From the NCBI GenBank assembly GCA_029224185.1, contig CM055207.1, positions 14,022,791 through 14,086,790 on the forward strand: a stretch of 64,000 bases of DNA, in the 5' to 3' direction. The notes under the pieces are model-generated. The model had not been told where the DNA came from, did not search any database, and saw only the letters and a program-made list of their open reading frames with translations. Below, one piece after another: positions 52,201 to 63,325 of the stretch (positions are counted from its first letter, which is position 1; each line of letters begins with the position of its first letter). Made by a program: the position numbers and the translations under genes. This DNA comes from Karalla daura (lineage: Eukaryota; Chordata; Actinopteri; Chaetodontiformes; Leiognathidae).

Positions 52201-53090
52201 GAAGATACAAAACCCACAAGCCTCCTCCATGTCCTCCACTACTACATATTGTATCCCTACCCATTCTGTTCTTTACTCTCTCCTCTCCCTTATCCCTATC
52301 AACCCCTATCTCCTCTCTGCTCTCTGCCTCCCTCTTTATCATTTTTTTTCACTCCTGCAGTCTGTCCCCCTCCTCCACACAGATACAGAGCCCTCACAAG
52401 CCCTGACACTTAACAAGGAAGCAGATAGGAGGGGGGAGAACGAGCCGTCGGCGAGTCCTTATCTTGATTTAAAATTGGAAAGCAAAAAGTGCTCTGACGT
52501 CCGACCGGTTCACCGTGGCTTACCACGGAAACGTCTCTGTGCGTCTGGCTACATGGAAGCTGCTCTGCAGAGCATTATGCAAGCAACTCGAATGTTTCTG
52601 TACGTTGTTTTTGGTAATTCTGTGTGCACAAGTGGCCCCGGGATAAATCTGGGGGATCACAGAACGATCAAAGGGAGAAGAGAGGGAAAAAAAAAAAACG
52701 AACACTGCGAAAATATTCTGTTTATTGTTCTGTCGTCGCTGAAAGACTGAATACTTTCACCTCATTAAGCTTCGAAAAAATCTCCCGGATAAAACAAAGC
52801 ACGCTGGAAAATCCCTCTTTTGTTGGCCTGCCTGCCCCGGTCGCAGCCTGTGTCCACAGCGCGGCTGTGATGAGGGCCACAGGGCGCACACTGCTTTGTT
52901 TTCAAAGGTCAGGAGCCAAAAGGGTCGGGCACCGACCAGCCAGCCGGCCAGCCGGCCAGGCAGTGTCCGCCCGACAGCTGGCTGCTGCTGGGTCTGTGAT
53001 CCTGGTCTGCTCCTGCTTCTTAATGCCGACCCCGGCTGAGGGGCCAAACGGAGAGAAATGCCCTCTCTCGTCTGATCCGAGAGAGAGAGA

Positions 53091-53139
<49 letters not shown>

Positions 53140-54852
53140 GCTCTCGCTGGGCTAGGCAGAGGAGCAGGAAAGCGGGTGTAAACCTGATGCAAAGCACATC
53201 AAGTGAAAAAAAAAAAGTTGCACAGACCGATGGGCAGCGCAAACACGTCCACCGGGGACTCGGGAGTCAGAGTCGGTCTGAATCACGACAGACGTGGGCG
53301 GAAGAAGTGTCTTCCATTAATAAACATGTTCGTCATTGGTTTTGGTCGCGTGTTGGCTCTTTAACTGGTAGCTATAACAATCGTGACAGTTTAAAGACGC
53401 TATATCCCGGGGAGAGTTCATTAAAACCCCTCGTTATGTTGATATCAACGCAAATCATCACGCTCCTCTCATAGCATATTGGCCCTTGCAAATGGATGTT
53501 ATTTTTAACTTACTTCATCAGTAGCACATTGGGGAGATGGAGTCTCCGCATTACACCCAGCCCTGGTAATGCACACATACACACTAGGAGTACACACCGA
53601 GGCAATTAGTGGTATTTATGTGGGAACTCTTCCTGATGTCAACTGTAATCACTTCATCCATGGTTTGCAACTATAAGTAGCCTCTTGCATAACCTTTATT
53701 TAGGAGGCAGATATACGATCAGCCAGTTAAACCATTGGAATGCTGCAGGCAGGAAATACATATTTTATTCTCTCTTTCTTGGGAGAAAGAGTCATTTCAG
53801 CAAACTCATGCGCGCCGTTTGCTTGAATGACAGCTTCTCTTTGTGCATGTCCTTGCTGGTGACAGCTCTGATTATTCCTCCCCTCCAGGTGGAGTTTCCA
53901 TCTCCTCACACCATCATGCCATCCGCAACACTGAGCCCGGAAACATCCGCGCGCTGCCTTTGCATATCAGAGCAAACGGCTGGAAAACGTTCCCAGTCAT
54001 TCCTCAAAATCCTTTTATCAGGACATTTTCAGTTATTACAGCATGACCGACAAGTTGTCACACCGTATACTAATACATCCTCCCAATACTGTGGACATGT
54101 GGCATTTCCTACAGTTGTATTGTACCTTCTGTTTTGCACATTTACCCAGATTGCTTTCATGATTATTCCTCTCCCGCCCCCACAAGTCTGATTTAAAATT
54201 CAAATGGTTTAAAATGATTTTCTCTCAATAAAGCTTTCTGAATCTGACTTAAAAGCCGTGCCGTCTGTGGCTGTAACTTATCTATGACATCATCAGACTG
54301 ACATATAGACATATAGACAGACTGTCTATATTTACTTGTGAGAAGCAGGGCAGAAAGAAATAATTCTCCAGGGCAGCAAAAGAATTTCCAAGACATTTTA
54401 CACATTTTCTCTCAGTTTCCACGTGTTTGCCCGTGACCAGTTTCCATCCAGACCGTGTGGGACCTCCTTTGTTATTCTGTCTCACTGTCACAGTCCCACC
54501 TAGGGGCGATTCAGCCAAACACCAATTCATCCCCGTCAGCCTAAACATGTACGTTTCTGCACTGCGAGAAAAAACTAGAGCACTGTGTTCCCAAACAAAA
54601 AACCTAAACTCTAAAATCAGCTGAAAACAGCCGACTCTCCCTCTCCCACATGTCTTAGCCCTAGCGGTGACCGCGCGTCTAACTAACGCATTTCGTTACG
54701 GGCACCAGGAGGAACCGCGGGCGACCCCGAGTATAATCTGCTCGATTAAAGCCTCCAACTACTTCCACTCTGCTGGAGGAGAGCGTGCCTTGGGACGGCA
54801 GACACTCTTGACACTGACTCATCTTGTATGTGCAGAGAGAGGGGGCGAGAGG

Positions 54853-54890
<38 letters not shown>

Positions 54891-57323
54891 TGGTGGTGGT
54901 GGTGGTGGTGGTTTGTGGTTAGCAGGGCAAGTTCTGAACTGACTTATCGAGGGAGACGAGGTGACGCTGCGATGGATGAATGGAGGGCCGGGTGGATTTC
55001 ATGCCCTGAGAGAGCGCCTTCAGAGCAGCGGGAAAGATAAACAAATACACTGGAAAAGTCACATACTGTAAGCGATAGATGCTGTAAGGAGATTAAATGA
55101 GAGTGGAGGTGCTGCGAGGCTCTATATGCTATAAATAAAGTGCAGCCTTTGTGTGCAGTGGATCATCACACGTGAGGACATTGTGTGTGGGAGTGCTTTT
55201 ATGCCACACTGTTGTTACACATTAAACTTTAAACCCCATTTTCTCAACCCCCCCCCCCCCCGTCCAAAACAAAGAAAATATCATACTCGTATCGCTTCCA
55301 ATCAAAAGGACGTGTAAGGACGTGAAAATGCGTATCGTCAAAGTTTGGTTTGTCTTATAATCGATTCTCTCTGCCCGTTCGTCATTTTCATTATTTATCT
55401 TGTTTTCTTGTCACTCATAAAAGGTAAAGTTAATGAAATATTGATGTGGAGAAGAGCTCTAAAAATACAAGGCTGAATAATTGAAGATATGCTACACACG
55501 GCTCCGGATATACAGTGCAGGGTGTCCGACACTGACCGTAATTCATCGTCCGAAGCCTCTTTTTCAAAGCAGGTCAAGTGTTCAGGGCAGAATAACAACG
55601 GTCAGGAAGTCGCACTGCTGATAACATCGAATGGCTCTGCTCCCCGAGTCCGCGCGGCTCTCCGGTCCAATTACTGAGCCGGCAACGCTCGGAGCGAGCC
55701 GGGCCCACTGCTAACATCAGCCCCGCGAGGCGAGCGGTGGATGTTTGCCGGTCCTTTTCTCGGGCAACCTCCCACGGGAAGAGATGCAAGCTCAGCCCCA
55801 CAGGCCCGCTCTGTCTGCACCAGTAAATAATCACTCCGGACCGATACTAGACGGATCGTATCTGCCGGTCCCAGTCACTGCGGGAGATTGATGCAGGGCG
55901 CAGTGCGGCCTGAGAATAATAAATGATCCTCGTCAGGACAAGATGCAGACCAGAGGGTGTTTAAACTGCCACGGAGGTGCCCGGGTACACCAATTTGTAA
56001 ATCATCCGGCTTCCTCTAGTGAAAGCAAAAAAGTAAAATGTCAGCAGGGATTCTCATTCGTCCATGTCGTGGTTATCCGAGGAGCTGTAAGCAAGTCTGA
56101 GCGGCCGGTTTGGGAACCCACGATTTAACCTGACAAGTTGTTAGCGTGGCGTGATATTCTGACATTCAGCCCAGTGGCTGCAGCTCTGCAACTCCGTGGA
56201 CAAAAGAAAAGAAAGAGATATTTGATGAAAAAAACATGATGTGGTTTCAGCCACAACCCCGCACAGGGTTTAATTTGGAAAGAGGAACAATGGGTTCTAA
56301 CACCTGGACCTGTGTGACAAAAAAAAAAGAGTGATGAATGCTTTTTGTTTGCATGGAGCCTCCACTTAGTCTGGATTTATCATCTCTCACGCCTCCTGCC
56401 CCACCCACGAGTCTTCCTCCCCAATGTGCTGGATGTAAAAATTACACATAAAAACCCTGGAATGGAATAGACTGAAATGGAGAAAATGGCCCTCGTCAGA
56501 GTGAATGGCTGCGATTGGACGGTGTACATTAGACTCACGTGGTGAGAAGCCAGCGAGATTGCTTGGCCAGTCCCAGACAGGCCAGCAGGCAGATGATCAG
56601 GTCCACGATGAGGAGCAGCAGGTACGTGAGCCACCTGCCGAGACAGACCCAGACAGAAAATTAAACTGCTGCCGGTGGAAGCCCGAAAGCAATAAGCAAT
56701 TTGGAAAACAGGAACATCCGTGTGTGTGCAACCTGGTCTTATTGGTGCAGTGTGCCATTAATGGACCGTACGGCTAAGCCTCCGAGCAGCACAGCACAAT
56801 CACAGCTTAGTCTTCCTCGCCGAGATCCAGCAGGTCTCTCCAGCTCTGGATTTCTCATAATGCCGAGGCTTGTCTAAGGAGCACGAGACCAGCGGGAGCT
56901 TATGAAAATCGCGACCGGCGCGGAGCTGTTTTTGGCTGACATTAGCTTGTTCTTGTCGACCGTGGCCTCAAATCAACAAACCATTGTTCGGAAACTATTT
57001 TTGAGCTGTATTCTTTACAGGTATAGCAACAGGTCGCAGTTAGCAACGGTCTCCGACTGTGTTGTGAGCGTTTGTGACATTATTAAAAGTGCCGGTTCAG
57101 ACAGAATGGGGATATGGTGGTGCCTCTGAGATGACAACTGAGGGGACATGAATTCCCATTACGTGGGTCAAAGTAGGTCAAGATAACAAATGAATGAATG
57201 CAGGCAGAGAGCTAAAACAATGATTTGGCAGAATAAGGTTGAAAAAATGATTAAAAAGAGGGGCGTCTCCCTTCTGTCTCTTCTGTCACCTCCACAGACA
57301 CACGCAGTGGCTGTAATGTGGGG

Positions 57324-57356
<33 letters not shown>

Positions 57357-60300
57357 ACACGCTATCGCTTGAGGGCACACTCCAGTGGAGCACTGCCCTC
57401 CTCAGAGGGTCCATCTGTTCTGTGAACAGTGGTCACTCTGTGTCCGGGCACACCGAGCCCGTGCAGATGGTTAATAATGAGCGGGCAGGGTATGGGCGGG
57501 CCCACGCACGGCACCTTTCCACTCCCATCTGCAGATCGATGCACGTAAATCACTCTTCTCCTCTTTTCCCCCTTCACTCACTTTTCACACTCTTCCTTTT
57601 TATCATTTCTTTCATCCTCGCTCCATCGCCCTCATCTCGTCACGTGCTCTCCTCTATCTTTTCTCTCTCTGTCTTTGTGCTTCACACCCTGTTTTTATCT
57701 CTCTCCTCTCGGGTCTCGTTCCTTCTCAGGACACCCCCCCCCCCTTCTCTCCCTCGCCACTGCCACCTCCCTGCTATTTCTTCCACGTTTCATCTTTTTT
57801 GCCTCCTGGCAGGGCGCAGTACAAGAAGCCGGGACATCAACACGCACACGGAGACTCTGGGGTGACACTGGCACCGTGTTTGTCTGTGTTATCTTAATCC
57901 AATTAGAGTCAAAGTGAATCCACTGTAGAGGCACACAGAAAGAGAGAGAGGGGTGGGGATGGGGGGCGGGGGCGTTTATTTATAATAGATAACTTCATGT
58001 CCTCGAGAAACTGCGTTGGATAGAAGAAAGTGGCTCCCACAGCACTTTATTCAACCCCCGTCATGGCAGAGGTCAGAGGTCACCGTCGTCTAACAATAGC
58101 TGGGTTTTATGCAGGCTGTTTTCCCTCTGCATTACAGCTCCGGTGGCAGTGCCCCTGCAGTTCCGCATGAGTGAGGAGAAGTCAGTGAAAAACAATTGAT
58201 ATGCATCCGACAGTGTCACAGGGTGCGTGCTAGTTAAGGTCTGACCGGGGCTCAGACCAGGGAGGCAGCAGAAGGCCAGCACGACGTTTTAAGGGCAAGG
58301 TCGACTGCTTTGTGCTATGCATTGGTCTTCACATGTTTTACTCGGAATGAAAATGGAAAGCGAATCCAAATGTGGTGCGCAGATGTGTTAGTTTCGGTTC
58401 GTATGACCAATATTAATCATGATGTTATGCGGTGCCTGAGCTGGACTGTCTCCCATCACCTATATATTATCTCCATGGGCCGCGGTCACAGTGTGGGACG
58501 GTAAATATTTGCAGACCTCAGGCTCCGATAGTTTCCAACAAAAAGTAAATCTTTCAGTCTTTCACAAAGAAATGACATTTTCGTATTGAACCTCGTAGTC
58601 GCGGAGTCTGGATATAATGTAATCACAGCGACATGCACACAAACACAATGGATCTGTTCGGCCGAATGAAATCATCCCTTGTGTGGAAACCAAAGAGAAA
58701 ACAGACTTACGCTAAAATCTCGCCTCGTGTGTGCCAAATCAATAACCTCTGCGAGTTGTCATTCAGGCAGATACTTAATCTTGTTACGTGCTCCTAATCT
58801 GCCTCCCAGATGTCATTTCTCACTCTCTGCGACGGCTTTTAATAGAATCCCGCTACCGCTGCTGCTAGGAGATATGAGACGCCGCATCGAGTCTGCCTCG
58901 CCTTCAAAAAGGAAGCACAGACGCAGCGCCGCGACCTGAGCGCCGGATGTGAATGTATCCGAGTACCCGAGGCGTCTGAATGGATGCAGTCAGAGTCCGA
59001 AAGCGAAAATCAGATTAGACCAGAAAGAGGGAGCGAGAACACACAAAAGAGTCTGTTAGTGCCACTTTGCGACCTCGTTCGAAGGAATGCGGGACGCTTC
59101 CTGGAGTGAATCCCGGTCCATATGTGTGTTGTTCATGATTTAATAACGCCTCGCGGGGAAACAACGGCCCCGGAGAGTTAACGTAAACGTTAAGGCTTTT
59201 TAGAGTTTGATGAGCCCGATAAGGGACGGGCGCGCACAGCCGCAGCTTGTTGCGGTGGGTGACAAGCGCTAATGGGTCCATTAGCGTGCCATGTCTGACT
59301 GGCTGCTCTCCGCCCCGCTCACTATTAGCCACGTGGGGGTTATCGAGCTATCGGCCCAGCAGAGGAGTCACATTACAGATCAATACGCTCGCACACACAC
59401 ACACCGGCCCGCGTGTCATTACTGCAATACTCATCAAACCGGCCACGGGGGGGGGGGGGGCCATACGTCGCCCGCGGGCTTTTTCTCCCAAGGATAATAA
59501 GGCACGGGGTTTAATGACGATAACACAACACCTGGGAGACTGAGAGACTCCACCGATGCGATTCGAGCCTTGATGTAATGATCCCTAATGATTTAACGGC
59601 AGAGGCACGTCTCCGACAGACCCCGCATTCACGTAAGTGGATGATGCAGCCGCGTTACTTCATCCCATCCGCTAAATACCATGTGATGTATTCGGGTCAT
59701 GACGTGCAGCGAGCGTCTACCTACACATGAATTATCCATCCCACCGAACGCTGGGATGACAAATCGCTCGGTCGTGAGACACGATATCATAACCTTAAGT
59801 GTGCTCCGCATCTCTGAGAAGCTTATCTGTTTATGCTATTTATATGTGACCGTAAATGTATGATCCGGCCCGGCAATTATTCTGAAATGAGGCCGGGATT
59901 CCAGCCCACTGCGGGACTGGGCCTGTACGCGGCAGCTCCCCTCTACCAAAGTGACTTAGAGCGGCAGAAAGGAGTATTTATCCCTGTTCTCTTCTGCTGA
60001 CAATGAACACTGGTTTCATCAGAAATGCTTCCGCTGCTACGTTACAAGACCTTTCACAATTCTGTTCTGGGTGTGGGAGTATTACAGTCCATTTCTGTGC
60101 AGATCTGCCGCCTGGAGCTACGCCACCTTTGCCTGAACTAAGTGGCAACTGGAGCGATGCGGCAACGGAGCGCGTACACATCCAGCCGCGTTTGAGATGT
60201 TTGACCCAGAATCAGAGAAAGAATCAGACAGGGAGGAAAAACTTCGCCGGACTGCTGCCTCACAGTTGTGTGTCTTAGATGGAGGAAGGTCAACTAAAGG

Positions 60301-61083
60301 TTGGAGTCAGACTGCCTCAGATTCCCCTGTTTGTTTAGCTTCCAATTTGATATCTAAACTTTATGAACAAATAAAGATGTGAGTAGGGCTGCAACGATTA
60401 CTCAACCAAGAATAAGTAATGATGGACCTTAGTAAGTAAATAGTCTCACTGTGGTTATTAGTAATCGCTAGATAAGAACGTTGATCATAATGATGGATTG
60501 CTATGATGCTATGCTAATGCTAACTCGAGGAAACAAGATGACTCGATGTTCACAAATATCTGGTGGTTCAGAGGATAAGCTAGAGGATTAGTTCTTCCAA
60601 AATATATGTATGAAATTACTTGCTTAATGAGGGAAAAGAATCTGTAGATTCATGTGAGAAGGGTTTCGGACCCGCCATGCTTCACTGGTTGGGCATCGAC
60701 TATTGTAATTCAAAATTTTTGAATTTTGTCCTTCTACTTCTGGATGGGATCCATGTTTGGGCGTCGAGTCAGACACCTGCACATCTGTAGAGTCAGTGGT
60801 GGTGGTGGCGCTGTGCCCCTGGCCCCCCCCCTGCCCGACACGTGTAGCGTCCCGCTCCTCACCTGTAGTACTCGACGGTCGCCGTTTGATCAGCGATGGA
60901 TGCCAGGTCCACTTTAGCCTCCTCCCAGTCGGGCAGACCCAGCAGCTGTTTGATCACGTTGTCGGCCATCTGCTGCATGAACTGCAGCGTCTGCACGTAG
61001 TCGCCCCGCGTGGCGAAGATCTCGTCCAGCCTGGCGAGGTGCTGGTGCAGGCCGCTCTTCATGCTGCCCATGGTGCCCGTCAC
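37594..61083 (-). CDS. ttyh2: Tweety homolog 2 (Ttyh2), 5'-partial: 11 exons, 396 C-terminal residues
   Basis: Exons, in transcript order: 61083-60863, 56634-56539, 50222-50150, 45502-45433, 45273-45218, 42714-42622, 42504-42412, 42054-41912, 40453-40268, 40172-40094 and 37674-37594. They total 1191 nt, fully in phase, ending in TAG. Tweety proteins are multi-pass membrane proteins linked to volume- or calcium-regulated anion conductance. Visible features are an extracellular RGD (ATRGDYVQ, first exon), hydrophobic membrane segments WLTYLLLLIVDLIICLLACL, VFGVLTLVLSW and MLYLCLFSALAACAFTVMLC, sequons NQT and NSS, and conserved cysteines (DFCV, DCRG, VCYDG). The cytoplasmic tail has DYDDIDEEDPFNP, SPMSEYMNQ-like and PLIGR motifs and ends FGNNFQA. 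A PPSY motif, formed across the last splice junction, matches the NEDD4-type PPxY site known in TTYH2. About 130 N-terminal residues lie beyond the window. TTYH2 rather than TTYH1/3 is favoured by the tail and by linkage to kif19. Confidence 0.95.
37675..40093 (-). other. ttyh2: Last ttyh2 intron (2.4 kb)
   Basis: AT-rich and repeat-poor. No exon or RNA was recognised. Confidence 0.6.
40745..40806. repeat. Interspersed teleost repeat, copy 4 (tail only)
   Basis: GTACCAGCAGATCTCTGAAC and the AATAATGGAT end match the tail of copy 2. Confidence 0.5.
41132..41155. repeat. (CAATC)n pentanucleotide repeat
   Basis: Four to five tandem units in a ttyh2 intron. Confidence 0.9.
42715..45217 (-). other. 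ttyh2: ttyh2 intron (2.5 kb)
   Basis: Contains repeat copy 5, a (GA)n run (about 44039-44057) and a 9-10 C run near 44345. No exon was recognised. Confidence 0.6.
44800..44860. repeat. Interspersed teleost repeat, copy 5 (fragment)
   Basis: GCATTGGTGACCTGTCCAGG, then GTGTATACC, the most conserved core of the family. Confidence 0.5.
46275..46321. repeat. (CA)n microsatellite in a ttyh2 intron
   Basis: About 23 units. Confidence 0.97.
46430..46580. repeat. Interspersed teleost repeat, copy 6
   Basis: GGGTTTTCTCCAGGTACTCC, then CAGAGTCCAAAAACATGCAT and the GATCGAAGACTCTAAAG core. Confidence 0.65.
46688..46717. repeat. (CA)n microsatellite in a ttyh2 intron
   Basis: About 15 units, 370 bp from the preceding tract. 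Confidence 0.97.
49162..49202. repeat. (CA)n microsatellite just left of the hAT element
   Basis: About 20 units, ending 15 bp before the left target duplication of the hAT-type element. Confidence 0.97.
49225..49515. mobile_element. Short non-autonomous hAT-type element (MITE), 291 bp
   Basis: It is flanked by identical 8-bp direct repeats TTTAAACT at 49217-49224 and 49516-49523, the target-site length of hAT transposons. The ends are imperfect inverted repeats: AGGGCAGCACAGTAT on the left, and TCAGGGCTGCATCATAT read inward from the right. There is no transposase coding. It lies in a ttyh2 intron. Confidence 0.75.
50041..50132 (+). repeat. G-rich tract with G-quadruplex potential next to a ttyh2 exon
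   Basis: GGGAGGGAGGGAG, then a short (GT)n, then at 50100-50132 five runs of four or more Gs separated by single Ts. It lies 17 bp from the ttyh2 exon ending at 50150, just downstream of its 5' splice site. In the transcript the tract is C-rich. Confidence 0.9.
51829..52010. repeat. Interspersed teleost repeat, copy 7 (includes the head)
   Basis: The head block has GGCAGCGTGGCG and ACTGTCACCTCGCAACAAGG; the body has TCTCCAGG and GTCCAAAAACATTCATG; the end is AATGATGGACGGATG. Confidence 0.65.
53080..53138. repeat. (GA)n microsatellite in a ttyh2 intron
   Basis: About 29 units with one GTGA interruption. Confidence 0.97.
54478..54552. repeat. Interspersed teleost repeat, copy 8
   Basis: CCCACCTAGGGGCGATTCAG and the CAGCCTAAACATGTA block, in the same orientation as copy 3. 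Confidence 0.5.
54854..54912. repeat. (TG)n followed by (GGT)n compound repeat
   Basis: About 17 TG units followed by about 7 GGT units in a ttyh2 intron. Confidence 0.95.
57329..57355. repeat. (GT)n microsatellite in a ttyh2 intron
   Basis: About 13 units. Confidence 0.95.
60384..60720. mobile_element. Possible hAT-type element fragment
   Basis: The piece TAGGGCTGCAACGATTACTC at 60385-60404 looks like a hAT terminal repeat seen in many fish elements. No matching inverted end or target duplication was found downstream, so the right limit is arbitrary. Confidence 0.35.
60863..61083 (-). CDS. ttyh2: ttyh2 extracellular-domain exon with RGD
   Basis: The most 5' exon in the window encodes 73 residues plus two bases, from VTGTMGSMKSGL to TATVEYY. 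It includes HLARLDEIFATRGDYVQ and FMQQMADNVIKQLLGLPDW, all strongly conserved in tweety proteins. The acceptor is preceded by a C-rich tract (G-rich on the plus strand at 61085-61102). Confidence 0.93.
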
Positions 61084-63254
61084 CTGGGGGGGGACAGCGG
61101 GGGGGCAGTGATGACGTTAGGAGAGGAACATCAGGCATGAAAGTCAGAGAATCGGCTCAGTATGAAAGAAAAAGAAGTATATGTAACGCTCCCCTAATGT
61201 GTGAAGGGTAATGAGCTCAGGCAGCTGCTGTAAATGTTGAGGCTGCATGGCTGACCTTCCCAAAAACTGAACCAGATCACCAGAAAATAAAAGTCTGATT
61301 AATACTGTCTCCTGCTCGTAAAGCAGCAGGGATCCAGAGGTCAGTTCTCCATCAATTGAGTTATTTCACAACTTTATGATGGATTGCCTAAGGAATTAGT
61401 ACAGACACTTGCAATGCCATGAGGAATATTAATAATAGGAATAATAAGAGTAATCCTGGTGGTGAACACTTTGCATCTCATTCCACAGCAATGTTAATAT
61501 TTCAGATTTTTGCTGGATGGGGTTGTGAAAACAATGATGGAATGCAATTTTTACATATTTTTACATAAGGAAAATGGTACAAATCTGACACATGGACCAA
61601 GAGTGTACAGGCTGTATCTAATCAGTGTTGTCACCATGAGTGTTTACATTTAGGTTCACAGAGCTCACATGGGAGCTTAGTGGCATAATAATGCGTAGGC
61701 TAAAACAGCTCTGCAATAATGAGGTAATGACGTTTTTATATCCCCCACCTCTCCATTTAAATCATAATGAAGTTGACAAACCTTTCTAAAAGGCTCATGT
61801 GTGGCTTCCTCTGGTCAACTTTTCTGCCTGAGAAACTTTCCCAAGGAGGGAGAAAGAAAACAGTGGCCTGGGGTGACGTGAGACCAAACATTTGGCCACT
61901 CCGCGCTGCCAATCAGCGGCCGAGCAGTGAGAGGGGACAGTGTGGGAGCGCTGGGTGCTCAGTGTGGGTGTCAGAGGAGAGGTCCACTCTGAGTAAACAG
62001 TTGGGCCTGGAAGCCGGCCAGAACTGGAGGGCCCCCGGGGGAGAAATAGTGAAATAGTGAAACAGCCTGTGTTGCAGTTTTGTATTCTGTGAATGCTGTT
62101 TTTTTCTTATTTTCCAAATTGATACCTCGCTAATGAGATCGAAAGTCTGTTTGCTCGTTATAAGATCAGCTCAGCCATTTCCCAGGGGGATGTGTGGTCC
62201 TCTGAGGTAACTAAAAAGAAAAAACTTTTTTAAACATGAGAGTTTTACTGTGGTGGTCAAATATACCAAGACCAGACTATAATAGAGGAGCGAACAACTC
62301 TGGTACACACGGTTTAATCGGTGTGTGTGCTTTGCCGGGAGGAAGAAGTTGTTTACAGGGAAATGGCATTCACAGAGACATCCTGCTATTTGATAATTAA
62401 AAAGGGTAATACATGCTTTCATTCAGCTCTGGGTGCTTGGCATTCACAGGAGAGAGGACTCATGTTGATGCTGTGTTTGTCAGGCATGGCAGAGAGGGAG
62501 GTGGGGTGGAAGTAATTAGTTGGGTTTGTGCTAGACCCACATTAGGTGGCTGCAAACCGGGCCACGGGCACCACAGCAGCGGCAGCAGAGGAATAAATGT
62601 TCAGCCTCTTTAGTTCTCAGCTGTAAAACATGAAAACAGTCACTAGAAAGCACGGAACGCAGCCCAAGTGGACGGGAATTAGTTTTGCCGGTATTTCAGC
62701 GGCAAAGACTAAAAGCTACACTTTAACTATGATAACTCGCCAAAAACCAACAACTACGACGGTGATCAAGATCAAAGAACAAGGATTCATTGAAGAGTTG
62801 ATGTAATTCATCCGCTGGAGATCACAAGTCTGTCCTCGAACTGACCTGAATTCATTAAAAGAAAACTAACCCACCAGTCCAAATGATTAATTGCACGAAA
62901 GCAGCCAGTTAGCCTAACGTGCATGTCTTTGCTTTATAACACTGTTGCAGGCACAGGTGAACGAGGCAGAGCTGTCAAGCTGGCTTAAAACCCATAACCC
63001 CCTTCCTGTGAGTGGTACCCACTGCAGGAGGCATGCTGTACAGTACAAGTCACTGATGATCAATCTTTCAAAAGAGGAAATGATTGTTATGTATAATGTA
63101 GAGCCACTGTGTAAAGAACTTGGAGATTCCCCTCTGGCGACCCCGGGGGCACTGCCATGAAAAAAAAAACATGGATAAGACCAGATTTAAAGGTACAGTG
63201 TGTAGGATTAAGGGCGTTCTGTTCGCAGAAATCTTCATCATATTCATCATACCA
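61084..63254 (-). other. ttyh2: ttyh2 intron sequence upstream of the first visible exon
   Basis: No further ttyh2 exon was found between 61084 and 64000, so this is intron. It is AT-rich apart from a slightly GC-rich piece near 61.9 kb. At about 63185-63215 the motif GGTACAGTGTGTAGGAT resembles the start of a common teleost repeat. Confidence 0.5.
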
Positions 63255-63325
63255 GTGCCGCTGGTGTAGTGGTATCATGCAAGATTCCCATTCTTGTGAC
63301 CCGGGTTCGATTCCCGGGCGGCACA
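63255..63325 (+). tRNA. tRNA-Gly (anticodon CCC)
   Basis: A 71-nt cloverleaf. The acceptor arm is GTGCCGC paired with GCGGCAC, the anticodon stem CAAGA/TCTTG closes a seven-base loop with CCC at 63287-63289, and the T stem CCGGG/CCCGG has a TTCGATT loop. Internal promoter boxes are intact (A box TGGTGTAGTGG, B box GGTTCGATTCC). Compared with the vertebrate tRNA-Gly(CCC) as remembered, the second acceptor pair is T:A instead of C:G, a paired change that keeps the stem. No TTTT terminator was found in the next 60 nt, which leaves expression uncertain. It lies antisense within a ttyh2 intron. Confidence 0.88.

Larger units (their letters stand above)
50223..56538 (-). other. ttyh2: ttyh2 intron (6.3 kb)
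   Basis: Holds repeat copies 7 and 8, the (GA)n and (TG)n/(GGT)n tracts, and a CpG-rich patch at about 51.2-51.7 kb. No exon was recognised. Confidence 0.6.
56635..60862 (-). other. ttyh2: ttyh2 intron (4.2 kb)
   Basis: Contains the (GT)n tract, a 14-G run (59447-59460) and the possible hAT fragment. No exon was recognised. Confidence 0.6.
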
